From the NCBI GenBank assembly GCA_029266525.1, contig JAQSWQ010000036.1:1-34070 (forward strand): a stretch of DNA of 34,070 nucleotides. The letters are read 5' to 3'. The notes under the pieces are model-generated. The model made no database searches, had not been told where the DNA came from, and saw nothing but the letters and a program-made list of their open reading frames with translations. Below are positions 20,610-30,507 of this stretch, piece after piece (position 1 is the first letter of the stretch; each line of letters opens with the position of its first letter). Position numbers and translations under genes: made by a program. The stretch is from Microvirga sp. GTDB taxonomy: Bacteria > Pseudomonadota > Alphaproteobacteria > Rhizobiales > Beijerinckiaceae.

Positions 20610-21052
20610 CTAGTTCGGTCGGAAGGGGTTCATGACCCGCACGGAGCCGTAAAGCTGGTTGTGATTGAGGTCTTCGGTGTAGAGGATGGGCGCGCCGAGG
20701 CGCTCGGCGGCCGCAATGAGCGCCGCGTCGAAATAGTCAAGCTTGGAGCGTTGAGCGAAAAAGACGCCGCGTCGTACGAGCGCGGCGTCGACCGCTGCGA
20801 CAGGATAGCGGTCCAGCAGGTCCAGCCATTCGTCGATTTCGGGAAGCGTGAGACGGATGCGCGGTTTCGTCGTGACATTGACGTAGAACTCCGCGAGCAC
20901 CTGTCCCGATAGGCAAAAGCGGGTGCCAGGAATGATGTGGCGCGCGATCTCGTGCTTTGCCGGCTCATGCCTTTTCCGGCCGCCGCGTAGATCACGATGT
21001 TCGTGTCGAGGAAACATTCGATCGGCGTAGATTTCCCCGCGATCCCAGACAT
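20610..21052 (-). pseudogene. PIN-domain toxin (VapC-like), frameshifted
   Basis: A PIN-domain ribonuclease of the VapC type would begin at ATG 21052 with [18 protein letters not shown], giving the first catalytic aspartate, and continue IVIYAAAGK. The frame then turns to nonsense. The true continuation [13 protein letters not shown], through to the RVMNPFRPN end, is in the antitoxin frame. The break lies at about 20966-20975 in GGAAAAGG; one missing base, for example one A of the run, would restore a PIN protein of about 147 residues. Programmed -1 slippage on the A-run could also make the full protein, but an A4 run is short for that. VapC-type toxins usually cleave tRNA or rRNA. Confidence 0.65.
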
Positions 21053-21251
21053 AATCGGGCCCCAGCTCAGCCGTCGAGTTATCCATCAGCTCCCTCAGGC
21101 GCTTGCGCGTGTCCGCAAGACGGGCCTCCTCGTTCGCTAGTTTCCCGAGGTACTCGCGCACGAGCCCGTTGACGGTGGTCTTCCGCTCGGCGGCGATCAC
21201 CCGGACCCGGTCCAGAAAGTCATCGTGGACAGCCAAGGTGAGGTTCTTCAT
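20610..21251 (-). CDS. RHH antitoxin in frame with the C-terminal part of a PIN toxin
   Basis: A 213-residue frame in two parts. Residues 1-78 look like a ribbon-helix-helix antitoxin ([20 protein letters not shown], then [18 protein letters not shown], ending EIYADR). Residues 79-94 are a read of the toxin start in the wrong frame. From about 95 the frame carries the rest of a PIN domain, with acidic residues E121, D172, D175 and E193/D194. The missing first strand with the conserved FLDTN aspartate lies in another frame (see the overlapping entry). Lack of an antitoxin stop plus the frame break merges the two genes. It lies inside the suc operon between sucC and sucD, on the same strand. 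The natural product is probably the free antitoxin plus a broken or frameshift-expressed toxin. Confidence 0.65.
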   Translation of the reverse strand: MKNLTLAVHDDFLDRVRVIAAERKTTVNGLVREYLGKLANEEARLADTRKRLRELMDNSTAELGPDYVWDRGEIYADRMFPRHEHRDLRGGRKRHEPAKHEIARHIIPGTRFCLSGQVLAEFYVNVTTKPRIRLTLPEIDEWLDLLDRYPVAAVDAALVRRGVFFAQRSKLDYFDAALIAAAERLGAPILYTEDLNHNQLYGSVRVMNPFRPN

Positions 21252-21305
21252 GATGTCGCTCCACAGTCACACAGTTATGTGTAGCTGTGTTCCTGCGCAA
21301 GCAAC

Positions 21306-22505
21306 TTACGTCGCCCCCTTCACCGCGCTCACGATCTTCTGCGCGGCGTCGTCGAGATCGTTGGCCGAGACGACGTTCAGCCCCGACTCGTTGATGATCC
21401 GCTTGCCCTGCTCGACGTTGGTGCCCTCGAGCCGCACCACGAGCGGCACCTGCAGCCCGACCTCCCTCACGGCGTCGACAACGCCCGCCGCGATCACGTC
21501 GCATTTCATGATGCCGCCGAAGATGTTGACCAGGATACCGCGCACCTTCGGATCGGCGGTGATGATCTTGAAGGCCGCCGTGACCTTCTCCTTCGACGCC
21601 CCACCGCCGACGTCGAGGAAGTTCGCCGGCTCCATGCCGTAGAGCTTGATGATGTCCATGGTCGCCATGGCGAGTCCGGCGCCGTTGACCATGCAGCCGA
21701 TCGAGCCGTCGAGCGCGATGTAGTTGAGGTCGTATTTCGAGGCTTCGATCTCCTTCTTGTCCTCCTCGGTCTCGTCGCGCAGCGCGAGGATGTCGGGATG
21801 CCGGTAGAGGGCGTTCGAGTCGAAGGAGATTTTGGCGTCGAGACAGACGAGACGGTTGTCCTTCGTCACGATCAGCGGGTTGATCTCGAGGAGGCTCATG
21901 TCCTTTTCGATAAAGGCCCGGTAGAGCTTCCCGATCAGGTCGGAGGTCTGCTTGGCAAGATCGCCCGATAGCCCGAGCGCCTTCGCGACCGTGCGGCCGT
22001 GATGCGGCATGATCCCGGTCGCGGGGTCGATCGAGAAGGTGACGATCTTCTCCGGCGTATCGTGGGCCACCTTCTCGATGTCCATGCCGCCCTCGGTGGA
22101 CACCACGAAGGCGATGCGGCTCGTGACACGGTCGACGAGCGCGGACAGGTAGAACTCGGAGGCGATGTCGGCGCCTTCCTCGAGGTAAAGCCGGTTCACC
22201 TGCTTGCCGGCCGCCCCCGTCTGCAGCGTGACCAGCGTCCTGCCGAGCATCTGGTCGACGAAGGCCTTGACCTCGTCGAGCGACTTCGCGACGCGGACGC
22301 CGCCCTTCTCGCCCGCTTCCGGTTCCTTGAACCGGCCCTTGCCGCGCCCACCGGCATGGATCTGCGACTTCACCACCCAGACCGGTCCGCCGAGCTCCTT
22401 TGCGGCGGCTTCCGCATCGCCGGCCGACAGGATCGCCTTGCCCCGCGAGACCGGCACCCCGAACTCCCGCAAGACGGCCTTGGCCTGGTATTCGTGAATG
22501 TTCAT
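21306..22505 (-). CDS. sucC: Succinyl-CoA synthetase subunit beta
   Basis: A 399-residue beta subunit with the ATP-grasp nucleotide-binding fold. It starts [19 protein letters not shown], has the AGGRGKGRF nucleotide loop near 52-60, and [14 protein letters not shown] in the C-terminal ligase domain. Length is typical. With SucD it makes ATP or GTP from succinyl-CoA. The stop lies 54 bp before the antitoxin start. Confidence 0.96.
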   Translation of the reverse strand: MNIHEYQAKAVLREFGVPVSRGKAILSAGDAEAAAKELGGPVWVVKSQIHAGGRGKGRFKEPEAGEKGGVRVAKSLDEVKAFVDQMLGRTLVTLQTGAAGKQVNRLYLEEGADIASEFYLSALVDRVTSRIAFVVSTEGGMDIEKVAHDTPEKIVTFSIDPATGIMPHHGRTVAKALGLSGDLAKQTSDLIGKLYRAFIEKDMSLLEINPLIVTKDNRLVCLDAKISFDSNALYRHPDILALRDETEEDKKEIEASKYDLNYIALDGSIGCMVNGAGLAMATMDIIKLYGMEPANFLDVGGGASKEKVTAAFKIITADPKVRGILVNIFGGIMKCDVIAAGVVDAVREVGLQVPLVVRLEGTNVEQGKRIINESGLNVVSANDLDDAAQKIVSAVKGAT

Positions 22506-22518
22506 CTGTTCCGTTCCT

Positions 22519-22633
22519 CGTCATCCTCGGGCGGCGCGAAAGTGACGACCCGAGGACCTTGTGCCGATGGGGCGCCTTAAAATCCCGAGGTTCTCGGCTC
22601 TCCGCCGCTGCGCGGCTCCGGCCGAGGATGACG
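22519..22633. repeat. 115-bp inverted-repeat element between mdh and sucC
   Basis: The ends are a perfect 12-bp inverted repeat, CGTCATCCTCGG (22519-22530) and CCGAGGATGACG (22622-22633). Further GC-rich inverted blocks lie inside (CCCGAGG near 22549 and 22584; GCCGCTGCGCGGC near 22602). It fills almost the whole gap between mdh and sucC. This looks like a non-coding palindromic repeat (REP/MITE-like) of the kind scattered between genes in Rhizobiales genomes. Transcribed, it would form a long hairpin in the operon message. Confidence 0.6.
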
Positions 22634-22637
22634 CCCT

Positions 22638-23678
<1,041 letters not shown>

Positions 23679-23728
23679 TCAAGCCGCTGCGGTGCAGCGA
23701 AGCCTTGGCAATAAGGCGGAGCGTACGG

Positions 23729-24928
23729 TCAGGTCTCGACGATGCCGGTGGTATTCCCCGTGACCTCCCCGCCGCGGCCGCGAGGCAGGGCGAGGTATTC
23801 GCGGGAGCGCATCTCGGCAAGGCGCGACACCGTGCGGGCGAACTCGAAGGCCTCCTTGCCGGTCCCGGCGCGGTAGAGCTTGGCTGGCTCGGCGTCGGCG
23901 GAGACGATGAGCTTCACGCGCCGTTCGTAGAGCACGTCGATGAGGGTGATGAAACGTTTCGCCTCGTCGCGGCGCTCGGAGGGGATCACCGGCACCCTGT
24001 CGAGCAGGATGGTGTGATAGGAGCGGGCAAGCGCAAGGTAGTCGGCCGCACCCAGGGGGCGGCGGCAAAGATTCTCATAAGCAAGCCGCGCCACGCCCAT
24101 CGCCTGGGCCGGCACGTCGACCGGATGGCCGTGCACCATGATCCGCACGAAGCGCGCCTCGACCCCTCCGGTGAGGCGCGCAAACATCGAATCCATGGCG
24201 CGGTCCGCCGCATCATCGGCCGGGACGTAATAGACCGGGCTGTCGCCGATCTTTTCGAGCCGGTAGTCGGTGCGAGCCTCCAGGCGCACCACCTCCATGC
24301 GCTCCTTGAGCAGGGCGATGAAGGGCAGGAACAGCGTGCGGTTGAGGCCATCTCGGTACTGGTCGTCGGGGGCGAGGTTCGAGGTCGAAACGACGACCAC
24401 TCCGTGCTCGAACAGCGCCTTGAACAGGCGCCCGAGGATCATCGCGTCGGCGATGTCGTTGACCGCGAACTCGTCGAAGCAGAGAAGCTTCGCCTCCTCG
24501 GCAAGCTCCGCCGCGACCGGCGCGATCGGATCGTCGCCGCGGACCTCGCCGCGTTTCAGCTTCTGCCGATGGGAGTGGATGCGCTCGTGCACATCCGCCA
24601 TGAACATGTGGAAATGGGTGCGTCGCTTCGAGGTGGGCAGCGCGGCCTCGTAGAAGAGGTCCATCAGCATGGTCTTGCCGCGTCCGACAGCGCCCCAGAT
24701 GTAGAGACCGCGCGGGCTCTCGACAGGGGAGCGCTGGCCGAAGAGCCAACCGAGCGCGCTCGATTTCCTGGCCAGCCGATGCTGCTCGAGCGCTGCGGCG
24801 AGCCGGTCGAGCTTCGCGACCGTCGCGGCCTGGGCCGGATCGCGCTCGATTGTTCCCTTGGCGGCAAGGGCTTTGTAACGGGCAGAAACAGGACCGTCGG
24901 CGAGCGAGGCGGGGCGCGGGGCGTCCAT
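23729..24928 (-). CDS. zapE: Cell division protein ZapE (AFG1-family ATPase)
   Basis: A 399-residue AFG1/LACE1-type AAA ATPase. Walker A GAVGRGKT is at 79-86 and Walker B LLCFDEF at 148-154. The N-terminus (VSARYKALAAKGTIERDPAQ) is the typical family start, which supports the ATG at 24928; an upstream ATG at 25045 would add 39 residues unlike the family. ZapE acts at the division site in Escherichia coli, and homologues are linked to mitochondrial protein turnover. Location just upstream of mdh is commonly seen in alphaproteobacteria. No strong ribosome-binding site is visible at either start. Confidence 0.9.
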   Translation of the reverse strand: MDAPRPASLADGPVSARYKALAAKGTIERDPAQAATVAKLDRLAAALEQHRLARKSSALGWLFGQRSPVESPRGLYIWGAVGRGKTMLMDLFYEAALPTSKRRTHFHMFMADVHERIHSHRQKLKRGEVRGDDPIAPVAAELAEEAKLLCFDEFAVNDIADAMILGRLFKALFEHGVVVVSTSNLAPDDQYRDGLNRTLFLPFIALLKERMEVVRLEARTDYRLEKIGDSPVYYVPADDAADRAMDSMFARLTGGVEARFVRIMVHGHPVDVPAQAMGVARLAYENLCRRPLGAADYLALARSYHTILLDRVPVIPSERRDEAKRFITLIDVLYERRVKLIVSADAEPAKLYRAGTGKEAFEFARTVSRLAEMRSREYLALPRGRGGEVTGNTTGIVET

Positions 24929-25125
24929 GCGCGAGGCGCTTAGCCGTGCCGTCTCGCGAGCGCAATCGCCGGAGCTTAGAACCTCGGCGCATGCGCGCCA
25001 TGCCGCCGCACGGGTGAACGAACCGGTTGCGAGCGGCTTCATCAATAAATGCTGCGGCGCACAGTGCCGTGGCGGCGGGGAGGCGACGCTCCGGAGGCTT
25101 CGATCAATGAAGAAGCGGGGACGAC

Positions 25126-25797
25126 ATGGACCAAGATTCTCGGCGCGGATCGATCCGTCTCCTGTGGCGCGCCGATCTCGATGATTATCGCGAGCATCTC
25201 CTTCGGCTCGATCCGCAAACGCGGCGCGACCGCTTCTCCGGCGCGGTCGCGGACGCCTTTCTCGAGCGCTACGCCGAGCAGGCCTTCCGCGAAGACCGTA
25301 TCACGCTGGCCTATGTGGTCGGTGGGGAGGTGCGCGGGGTAGCCGAACTCTGTCCCTTCGCCCACCCCTATTGCGACGAAGGCGAGGCAGCCTTCAGCGT
25401 CGAGACGCCCTATCGGCTGCGCGGCATCGGAACCGCGTTGTTCAGGCGGCTTATCCTGCTCGCCCGGAACCGCGGCATCCGCAAGCTCCACGTGCGCTGC
25501 CTGCCGCACAATCGCGCCATGCAGGTTCTGGCCCGCCGGCACGGCGCCCGCCTCGTCTTCGAGCATGAAGAGGCGCATGGAAAGGTCGACGCGGGGCTGG
25601 CTACGCCTCTGTCGGTCTTCCAGGAATGGGCCGAGATGGGCTTCGACTTCGCCGCCGGCCTGATCGGCGCGCCCGCCAGCCCAAGCCGGCCGGATCAGCG
25701 GCTGAGCGACAGCGGCGCGCCCGATTTCGCGAGCACGCCTTCCATCGCCCCGCCCGCTGGCCGGAGCCGGGCCGCGACGGCGCCTCCGGGCTGGTAG
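25126..25797 (+). CDS. GNAT family N-acetyltransferase
   Basis: A 223-residue acetyltransferase. The acetyl-CoA loop RLRGIGT is at 97-103, followed by the helix ALFRRLILLARNRG and a beta strand (KLHVRCL), all typical of GNAT motifs A and B. The catalytic domain ends near residue 180 (MGFDFAAGLIG). Residues 181-223 are a low-complexity tail that lies on the antisense strand of the neighbouring lipoprotein gene, so the 3' ends overlap by 103 bp. The substrate cannot be told. GGGGA lies 6 bases upstream of the ATG. Confidence 0.85.
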   Translation: MDQDSRRGSIRLLWRADLDDYREHLLRLDPQTRRDRFSGAVADAFLERYAEQAFREDRITLAYVVGGEVRGVAELCPFAHPYCDEGEAAFSVETPYRLRGIGTALFRRLILLARNRGIRKLHVRCLPHNRAMQVLARRHGARLVFEHEEAHGKVDAGLATPLSVFQEWAEMGFDFAAGLIGAPASPSRPDQRLSDSGAPDFASTPSIAPPAGRSRAATAPPGW

Positions 25798-26270
25798 AGA
25801 TAGACCTCGCCGTCGCGGAAATCCCAGGCGTTGACGCGGCCGAGATCGCGATTGGCGCAGCCGCTCGTGGAGGCCCGGTAGAGGTCGAGAGCCGGCGAGG
25901 ACGAAAGCTGGACCCGGCAGCTGCCGGCGGCCTCGCGGGCCGTCCAGGCGCCGACCACCGATGAGCGGCTCGTCGGCGCAACGGAGGCAATCTGCTGCGG
26001 CTGCGAGGGCGCAGTCGGGAGCGGCTCGACCGGCGCCGGGTAGGACGGCATCACCGGGACGTCGGCGACGGTCGGCCCGGCGCCGGGCGGGGGCGGCAGC
26101 GGCTCCGAGGAGACGACGCCCGAAGGCGCCGCGACGGTCGGCTCGAGCACCTGCGGTGCGGTGTAGACCGGCCCGCCGCTCGCGACTGGCCCCGGCCCAC
26201 CGAAGCGCGCGGACTGACACCCCCCGAGCGCGATCAGAGAGCATAAGGTGAGCGCGAGCCCGATCCGCAT
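25695..26270 (-). CDS. AprI/Inh-type protease inhibitor lipoprotein
   Basis: A 191-residue lipoprotein. The signal peptide ends in a lipobox (ALGGC, C18). A Pro/Ala-rich linker (about 20-100) leads to a C-terminal beta-barrel-like domain (104-191) with VVGAWTAREAAGSC, W109, W149 and two cysteines (118 and 138) that fit the AprI/Inh metalloprotease-inhibitor fold. Such proteins shield the periplasm from secreted metalloproteases; the target here is unknown. The start ATG at 26270 gives the signal peptide; the longer frame upstream does not. It is divergent from zur, with 176 bp between starts. Confidence 0.8.
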   Translation of the reverse strand: MRIGLALTLCSLIALGGCQSARFGGPGPVASGGPVYTAPQVLEPTVAAPSGVVSSEPLPPPPGAGPTVADVPVMPSYPAPVEPLPTAPSQPQQIASVAPTSRSSVVGAWTAREAAGSCRVQLSSSPALDLYRASTSGCANRDLGRVNAWDFRDGEVYLYQPGGAVAARLRPAGGAMEGVLAKSGAPLSLSR

Positions 26271-26446
26271 CTTCGGCTCCGATTCCGTCCTCTTGAGCGC
26301 GAGGGAAGGCAGGTTTGCCGCGCCTGCGCAACCAGCGCCGCCAAACTTGCGCCGAGTGTGGCCCTTCGGCGACGGTCGGCCCTGCGGCCGCGCCGGCTTG
26401 GGGTAAGCCCGCCGAGGTGCTATCTGCGGGGCAGCGAAGCACCCCC

Positions 26447-26980
26447 ATGAACCTTCATCGCGACAAGCCGCATGAAAGCGGTCATCACCATGGCGCCTGC
26501 GCCCATGCGGCCGACCGCTCGGCGCGCGCGCCCGAGGCGCTGGCCGAGGCCGACGCACGATGCAGCGCGCGGGGCGTGCGGCTCACGCCGATCCGGCGCG
26601 ACGTGCTCGGCACGCTCTATGCCACCCACCGCCCGCTTGGCGCCTACGACATCGCGGCGGACCTCGCCGGGAAGGGCCACAGGAAGCTCGCGCCGATCAC
26701 CATCTATCGCGCGCTCGAGTTCCTGATGGGCGAGGGCCTCGTCCACCGGCTCGCCAGCCGCAACGCCTTCGTGGCCTGTCCGCACCGCCATGGACCAGAC
26801 GAGCTCGTCGCCTTCCTGATCTGCGAGAGCTGCGGCGGCGTCGACGAGCTCTCCTCGCCGGGGCTCGCGCGCGCCCTTTCGGGCCTCCTCAAGACCGAGG
26901 GCTTCGAGCCGCATCTGCAGGTGCTGGAGATTTCCGGGCGCTGCGGCCATTGCGGCGAGCCCGCCGGAGCGGGCGCATGA
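26447..26980 (+). CDS. zur: Fur family regulator, likely zinc uptake regulator Zur
   Basis: A 177-residue Fur-family protein. The winged helix is at about 38-105 ([15 protein letters not shown] and [20 protein letters not shown]). The structural zinc site has C126/C129 (CESC) and C166/C169 (CGHC); a regulatory site may use C111, H113 and H115. The sequence resembles Zur more than Fur because it lacks the HHDH-type iron motif and has RASR-like [15 protein letters not shown]. The first 20 residues contain a His-rich stretch ([12 protein letters not shown]), which could bind zinc. The stop overlaps the ispG start (ATGA), so the two are translationally coupled. No znuABC gene is here. The start codon has no strong ribosome-binding site. 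Confidence 0.85.
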   Translation: MNLHRDKPHESGHHHGACAHAADRSARAPEALAEADARCSARGVRLTPIRRDVLGTLYATHRPLGAYDIAADLAGKGHRKLAPITIYRALEFLMGEGLVHRLASRNAFVACPHRHGPDELVAFLICESCGGVDELSSPGLARALSGLLKTEGFEPHLQVLEISGRCGHCGEPAGAGA

Positions 26981-28245
26981 ACGCCGTGACGCTCGTCCAG
27001 GACGGAGCCGGGCCGCTGCCGCGCCGCCGCACCGTAGCGGTTCGGGTCGGTTCCGTGACGGTCGGCGGGGCTGCGCCGGTCGTCGTCCAGTCGATGACCA
27101 ACACCGACACCGCCGATGTCGACGCGACCGTCGCGCAGGTCGCGGCGCTCGCGCGGGCCGGCTCGGAGATCGTGCGCATCACGGTCGACCGCAACGAGGC
27201 GGCGGCCGCGGTGCCGAAGATCCGCGAGCGGCTCGACCGCGCCGGCGTCGATGTCCCGCTCGTCGGCGACTTCCACTACATCGGCCACAAGCTGCTCGCC
27301 GACCACCCGGCCTGCGCCGAGGCGCTCGACAAGTACCGCATCAACCCCGGCAACGTCGGCTTCAAGGACAAGAAGGACCGCCAGTTCGGCTTAATCGTCG
27401 AGACGGCGACCCGCCACCGCAAGGCGGTGCGCATCGGCGCGAATTGGGGCTCGCTCGACCAGGAGCTGCTGACCCGCCTCATGGACGAGAACGCCAGGAG
27501 CGAAAGCCCGCTCGAGGCGCGGGCGGTCACCCGCGAGGCGATGGTGCGCTCGGCCCTCCTCTCGGCCGGGCGCGCGGAGGAGATCGGGCTTCCCCGCGAC
27601 CGCATCATCCTCTCGGCCAAGGTCTCGGCGGTGCAGGACCTCATCGCGGTCTACCGCGAGCTCGCCCGGCGCTCCGATTACGCCCTCCATCTCGGCCTGA
27701 CCGAGGCCGGCATGGGCTCGAAGGGCATCGTCGCCTCCTCGGCGGCGATCGGCATCCTCCTGCAGGACGGCATCGGGGACACCATCCGCTACTCGCTCAC
27801 CCCCGAGCCCGGCGGCGACCGCACTCTCGAGGTCAAGGCGGCGCAGGAACTCCTGCAGACCATGGGCTTCCGCAGCTTCGTGCCGCTCGTCGCCGCCTGC
27901 CCGGGCTGCGGCCGCACCACCTCGACGGTGTTCCAGGAGCTTGCCCGCGACATCCAGGACTGGATCGCCGCCTCGATGCCCGAGTGGCGCCGCACCTATC
28001 CGGGCGTCGAGGGCCTCAACGTCGCGGTCATGGGCTGCATCGTCAACGGGCCGGGCGAATCGAAGCACGCCGACATCGGCATCTCGCTCCCCGGCACCGG
28101 CGAGCAGCCGACCGCCCCGGTGTTCATCGACGGCCGCAAGGCGATGACGCTGCACGGCCCGACGCTGGTGCAGGACTTCCAGGCGATCGTGCAGGGCTAT
28201 ATCGAGCGGCGGTTTGGGGCTGCCGGGCGGGACGCGGCGGAGTAA
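26977..28245 (+). CDS. ispG: 4-hydroxy-3-methylbut-2-en-1-yl diphosphate synthase
   Basis: A 422-residue MEP-pathway enzyme (also called GcpE) that reduces methylerythritol cyclodiphosphate to HMBPP with a [4Fe-4S] cluster. The TIM-barrel part begins [16 protein letters not shown] and contains [14 protein letters not shown] at 120-133. The cluster cysteines are C308 and C311 (ACPGCGRTT) and C354 ([10 protein letters not shown]). Length is normal. The ATG overlaps the zur stop by 4 bases (ATGA), so translation follows from zur. Pairing an iron-sulfur enzyme of isoprenoid synthesis with a zinc regulator is a recurrent arrangement in some alphaproteobacteria. Confidence 0.97.
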   Translation: MNAVTLVQDGAGPLPRRRTVAVRVGSVTVGGAAPVVVQSMTNTDTADVDATVAQVAALARAGSEIVRITVDRNEAAAAVPKIRERLDRAGVDVPLVGDFHYIGHKLLADHPACAEALDKYRINPGNVGFKDKKDRQFGLIVETATRHRKAVRIGANWGSLDQELLTRLMDENARSESPLEARAVTREAMVRSALLSAGRAEEIGLPRDRIILSAKVSAVQDLIAVYRELARRSDYALHLGLTEAGMGSKGIVASSAAIGILLQDGIGDTIRYSLTPEPGGDRTLEVKAAQELLQTMGFRSFVPLVAACPGCGRTTSTVFQELARDIQDWIAASMPEWRRTYPGVEGLNVAVMGCIVNGPGESKHADIGISLPGTGEQPTAPVFIDGRKAMTLHGPTLVQDFQAIVQGYIERRFGAAGRDAAE

Positions 28246-28400
28246 GGGCGCGGACGGCGATCGGCTTCCGCTCGCATCGGCGCCGAATTACAGGCGTCGC
28301 GCTTCATGGCTGTCGTCGCTTTCTTCATCTGGCCGTCGCCACCTTGGACGGTCTTTTGGCCGTTGCGTTGCGTCCAACTGATCATCCTCACGCTGACCTC

Positions 28401-30314
28401 TCACCGCGATAGCCTGAGTGCAGAGATTTCGCCAGCGATCAGCTTGAATGCGCTGACCAGATCGGCTTGTGACGAAGCCTTGTAGGCGTGAGTCTTCGGT
28501 GAGGTCGAGCAGTTGCGGAGCAGGTTCTCCACGTCTGAACTCGCATTGCGACCCACGGGATCGTACAGCACCGTGAATATCTGAATGCCTTGGGCTTTGA
28601 TGTTGGTACAGACCTCGGCCATGCGCTTGTCCAGCACCTTGGTCATGGAAGGGAGATCGGTCGTCCCGAGGCGGGCTTTGGCAGCATATCCGACTGACGT
28701 GTAGTCCGATTTGTTCCAGGACACCGACTGCGGCACCACCTCATTGAAGCCGTCGGTCATCAGGACGATGTACTTCTTATTGGTTGGCCCGTAGGGAGCG
28801 CCCTCCGTGAATGGTTCGCCGGGAGAGACGAGCCGCCATGCCCAAGCGAGACCCTCTCCGATGTTCGTACCCGAGGCAGCATAGGCACGCAGGCTGTCGA
28901 GTGCCCCCGTAAGCTTCGCCCGGTTGCTGGTCAGAGGTACAACGGGATCGGGGCACGCGGCGTTGGGTCCGATAGTCAGGAACGACACGTCATCGGTCTT
29001 CGGCTTCGGTCCTTTGTTGTACTTCCAGACCCACGCCTGCTTGAGGGCGCCATCAGTGTTGTTCTTCACCCACCCCGGCATGGTGGCGTTGTCGATCAAG
29101 TAGGTGTTCCTGATGTTCGGAGCGCTGCTTTCCGGCTCGTCCGGCCAGAAGTATGGCACGAAGAGCGTGTCGGGCGTGCCGACCACGGGCTTCTCGTCGG
29201 TCACGTCGTACGGGTAAGGACGTGCCTCGACGCACCCTTTCCAGGGCACCTCGGCAGCGGCGAACAAGTCGAAATGATTGACCTTCGCAGGGGTGCGAAG
29301 TTCCTTTGTGCAATCAGGAGGGCTGTCTACTTCGCCGTACGGCCAAGAGCGAGGACCAGCTTGTGCCGGCGACGGGCGTATGGCGTGGAGGAGAACATCC
29401 AGCCCCATACGTGCAGCTTCCAAGGCTGCCTGCTGAAGCGCCTTGCCGTGAGCCGCAAACTTAGACTTGGGTAAGAGTTCTTCCGCCGAACCAAGATCAG
29501 GCGAGGGTGGCGGCGCGGGGGGCTTCGGCTTTGGCGGCGCCGGCGGCTTCGGCTCGGAAGGCTTGGGCGGTGTCGGCGTCGGGGTGGGCTTCGGCTTCGG
29601 CATCGCGACGACCGGTGGCGGCGGGGGATCGCATCGCTTGTCGTAGAACCTCACCTTCTCGAAGTTCTCGCCGTGGAACTTGGCGTCGCCAGCGACATCC
29701 ATCCAATCCATCCGACTCGGGTGGGAGCCGATGTTAACCGCGGTGACGTAGGGCACGAGCGCTATCTTCACACTGTCCTGGTCACCCGCCTTTTCATAGA
29801 CCGCCTTGATCAGGTCTTTGGCGGCTTCCCGCAGGGCTGGGATGTGAGGCCGCATCGTGCCGGTCGTGTCGAGCGCGAGCACGATCTCGGCGTTATCGGT
29901 GGACCGGCGCGCCTCGGCTGTGGAGCGCAGCGTCATCGAGGGACTTCCGATCACTTGGGTGAAGTTGCTCTTCACCTCTGCCGTCATCCGGACGAGGAGG
30001 ACGCTACGGTTGTCGCGCACCTCGATCTCGAAGGGTTTGCCACGAAGCGAACTCGGCAGATTGGCATTGAGGTACTTGCCGACAACCTCCTTAAGCTCCG
30101 CATCGGGTTTCTTCAGGTGTGAAACACCAGCAAGAGCAGCACCATCAAGAGCACTTTGCATGTCGACCTGAGTTCGCGTCGCATTCGAGTAGTCGATAGC
30201 GACACCTGCGAGGCCGAGGAGGGGAATCAACGCGAGGCCAAACATCATGGCGACGTTGCCGCTCTCGTTGCGATGAAAGCGCCAAAGCATTTCCCAGGTA
30301 GAGCGAACGTCCAT
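28401..30314 (-). CDS. TadG-like protein with von Willebrand A domain
   Basis: A 637-residue protein. The N-terminus has a TadE/TadG-type prepilin-like segment (RNESGNVAMMFGLALIPLLG, about 15-34, then AIDYSNATRTQVDMQSALDGA). A vWA domain starts near 143 with a MIDAS-like loop, D149-x-T151-x-T153 (ALDTTGTMRP). A Pro/Lys-rich linker lies at about 230-272, and the vWA fold resumes with VLMTDGFNEVVPQ, so the domain seems split by a long insert. TadG homologues are envelope proteins of Flp/Tad pilus systems, but no tad secretion ATPase, secretin or flp pilin gene is near. The DNA is lower in GC than the TCA block. It is divergent from a second TadG-like gene. Confidence 0.85.
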   Translation of the reverse strand: MDVRSTWEMLWRFHRNESGNVAMMFGLALIPLLGLAGVAIDYSNATRTQVDMQSALDGAALAGVSHLKKPDAELKEVVGKYLNANLPSSLRGKPFEIEVRDNRSVLLVRMTAEVKSNFTQVIGSPSMTLRSTAEARRSTDNAEIVLALDTTGTMRPHIPALREAAKDLIKAVYEKAGDQDSVKIALVPYVTAVNIGSHPSRMDWMDVAGDAKFHGENFEKVRFYDKRCDPPPPPVVAMPKPKPTPTPTPPKPSEPKPPAPPKPKPPAPPPSPDLGSAEELLPKSKFAAHGKALQQAALEAARMGLDVLLHAIRPSPAQAGPRSWPYGEVDSPPDCTKELRTPAKVNHFDLFAAAEVPWKGCVEARPYPYDVTDEKPVVGTPDTLFVPYFWPDEPESSAPNIRNTYLIDNATMPGWVKNNTDGALKQAWVWKYNKGPKPKTDDVSFLTIGPNAACPDPVVPLTSNRAKLTGALDSLRAYAASGTNIGEGLAWAWRLVSPGEPFTEGAPYGPTNKKYIVLMTDGFNEVVPQSVSWNKSDYTSVGYAAKARLGTTDLPSMTKVLDKRMAEVCTNIKAQGIQIFTVLYDPVGRNASSDVENLLRNCSTSPKTHAYKASSQADLVSAFKLIAGEISALRLSR

Positions 30315-30439
30315 ACTCTGCTCCCGTCAGTCTACCCCGAAGATTGAGACAAAAAAGCTAAAAAATGCAGAAGATGCTGCCGTGCGGCGTCCTGCGCCCG
30401 CAGAACGATCTGTTTACCATCAGACTACCTCCCGCGCTG

Positions 30440-30468
30440 TTGACTGTGCGTTAGGGACTGCTCGGCAT
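30440..30468 (+). promoter_or_regulatory. Possible promoter of the plus-strand TadG-like gene
   Basis: TTGACT at 30440-30445 resembles a -35 hexamer, and CATGAT lies at a roughly suitable distance as a weak -10. It lies 40-70 bases upstream of the start, inside the divergent region between the two TadG-like genes, which also has an A-rich tract at about 30350-30365. Confidence 0.25.
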
Positions 30469-30507
30469 GATTGTGCAGCGTTTGGTTACGTTTGAGGGCG
30501 TCCAAGG

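Noticed and set aside
23702-23717. GCCTT/AAGGC hairpin after zapE as a terminator
   Set aside because: Only five pairs with no T-run; mdh follows on the same strand, so there is little reason to call it.
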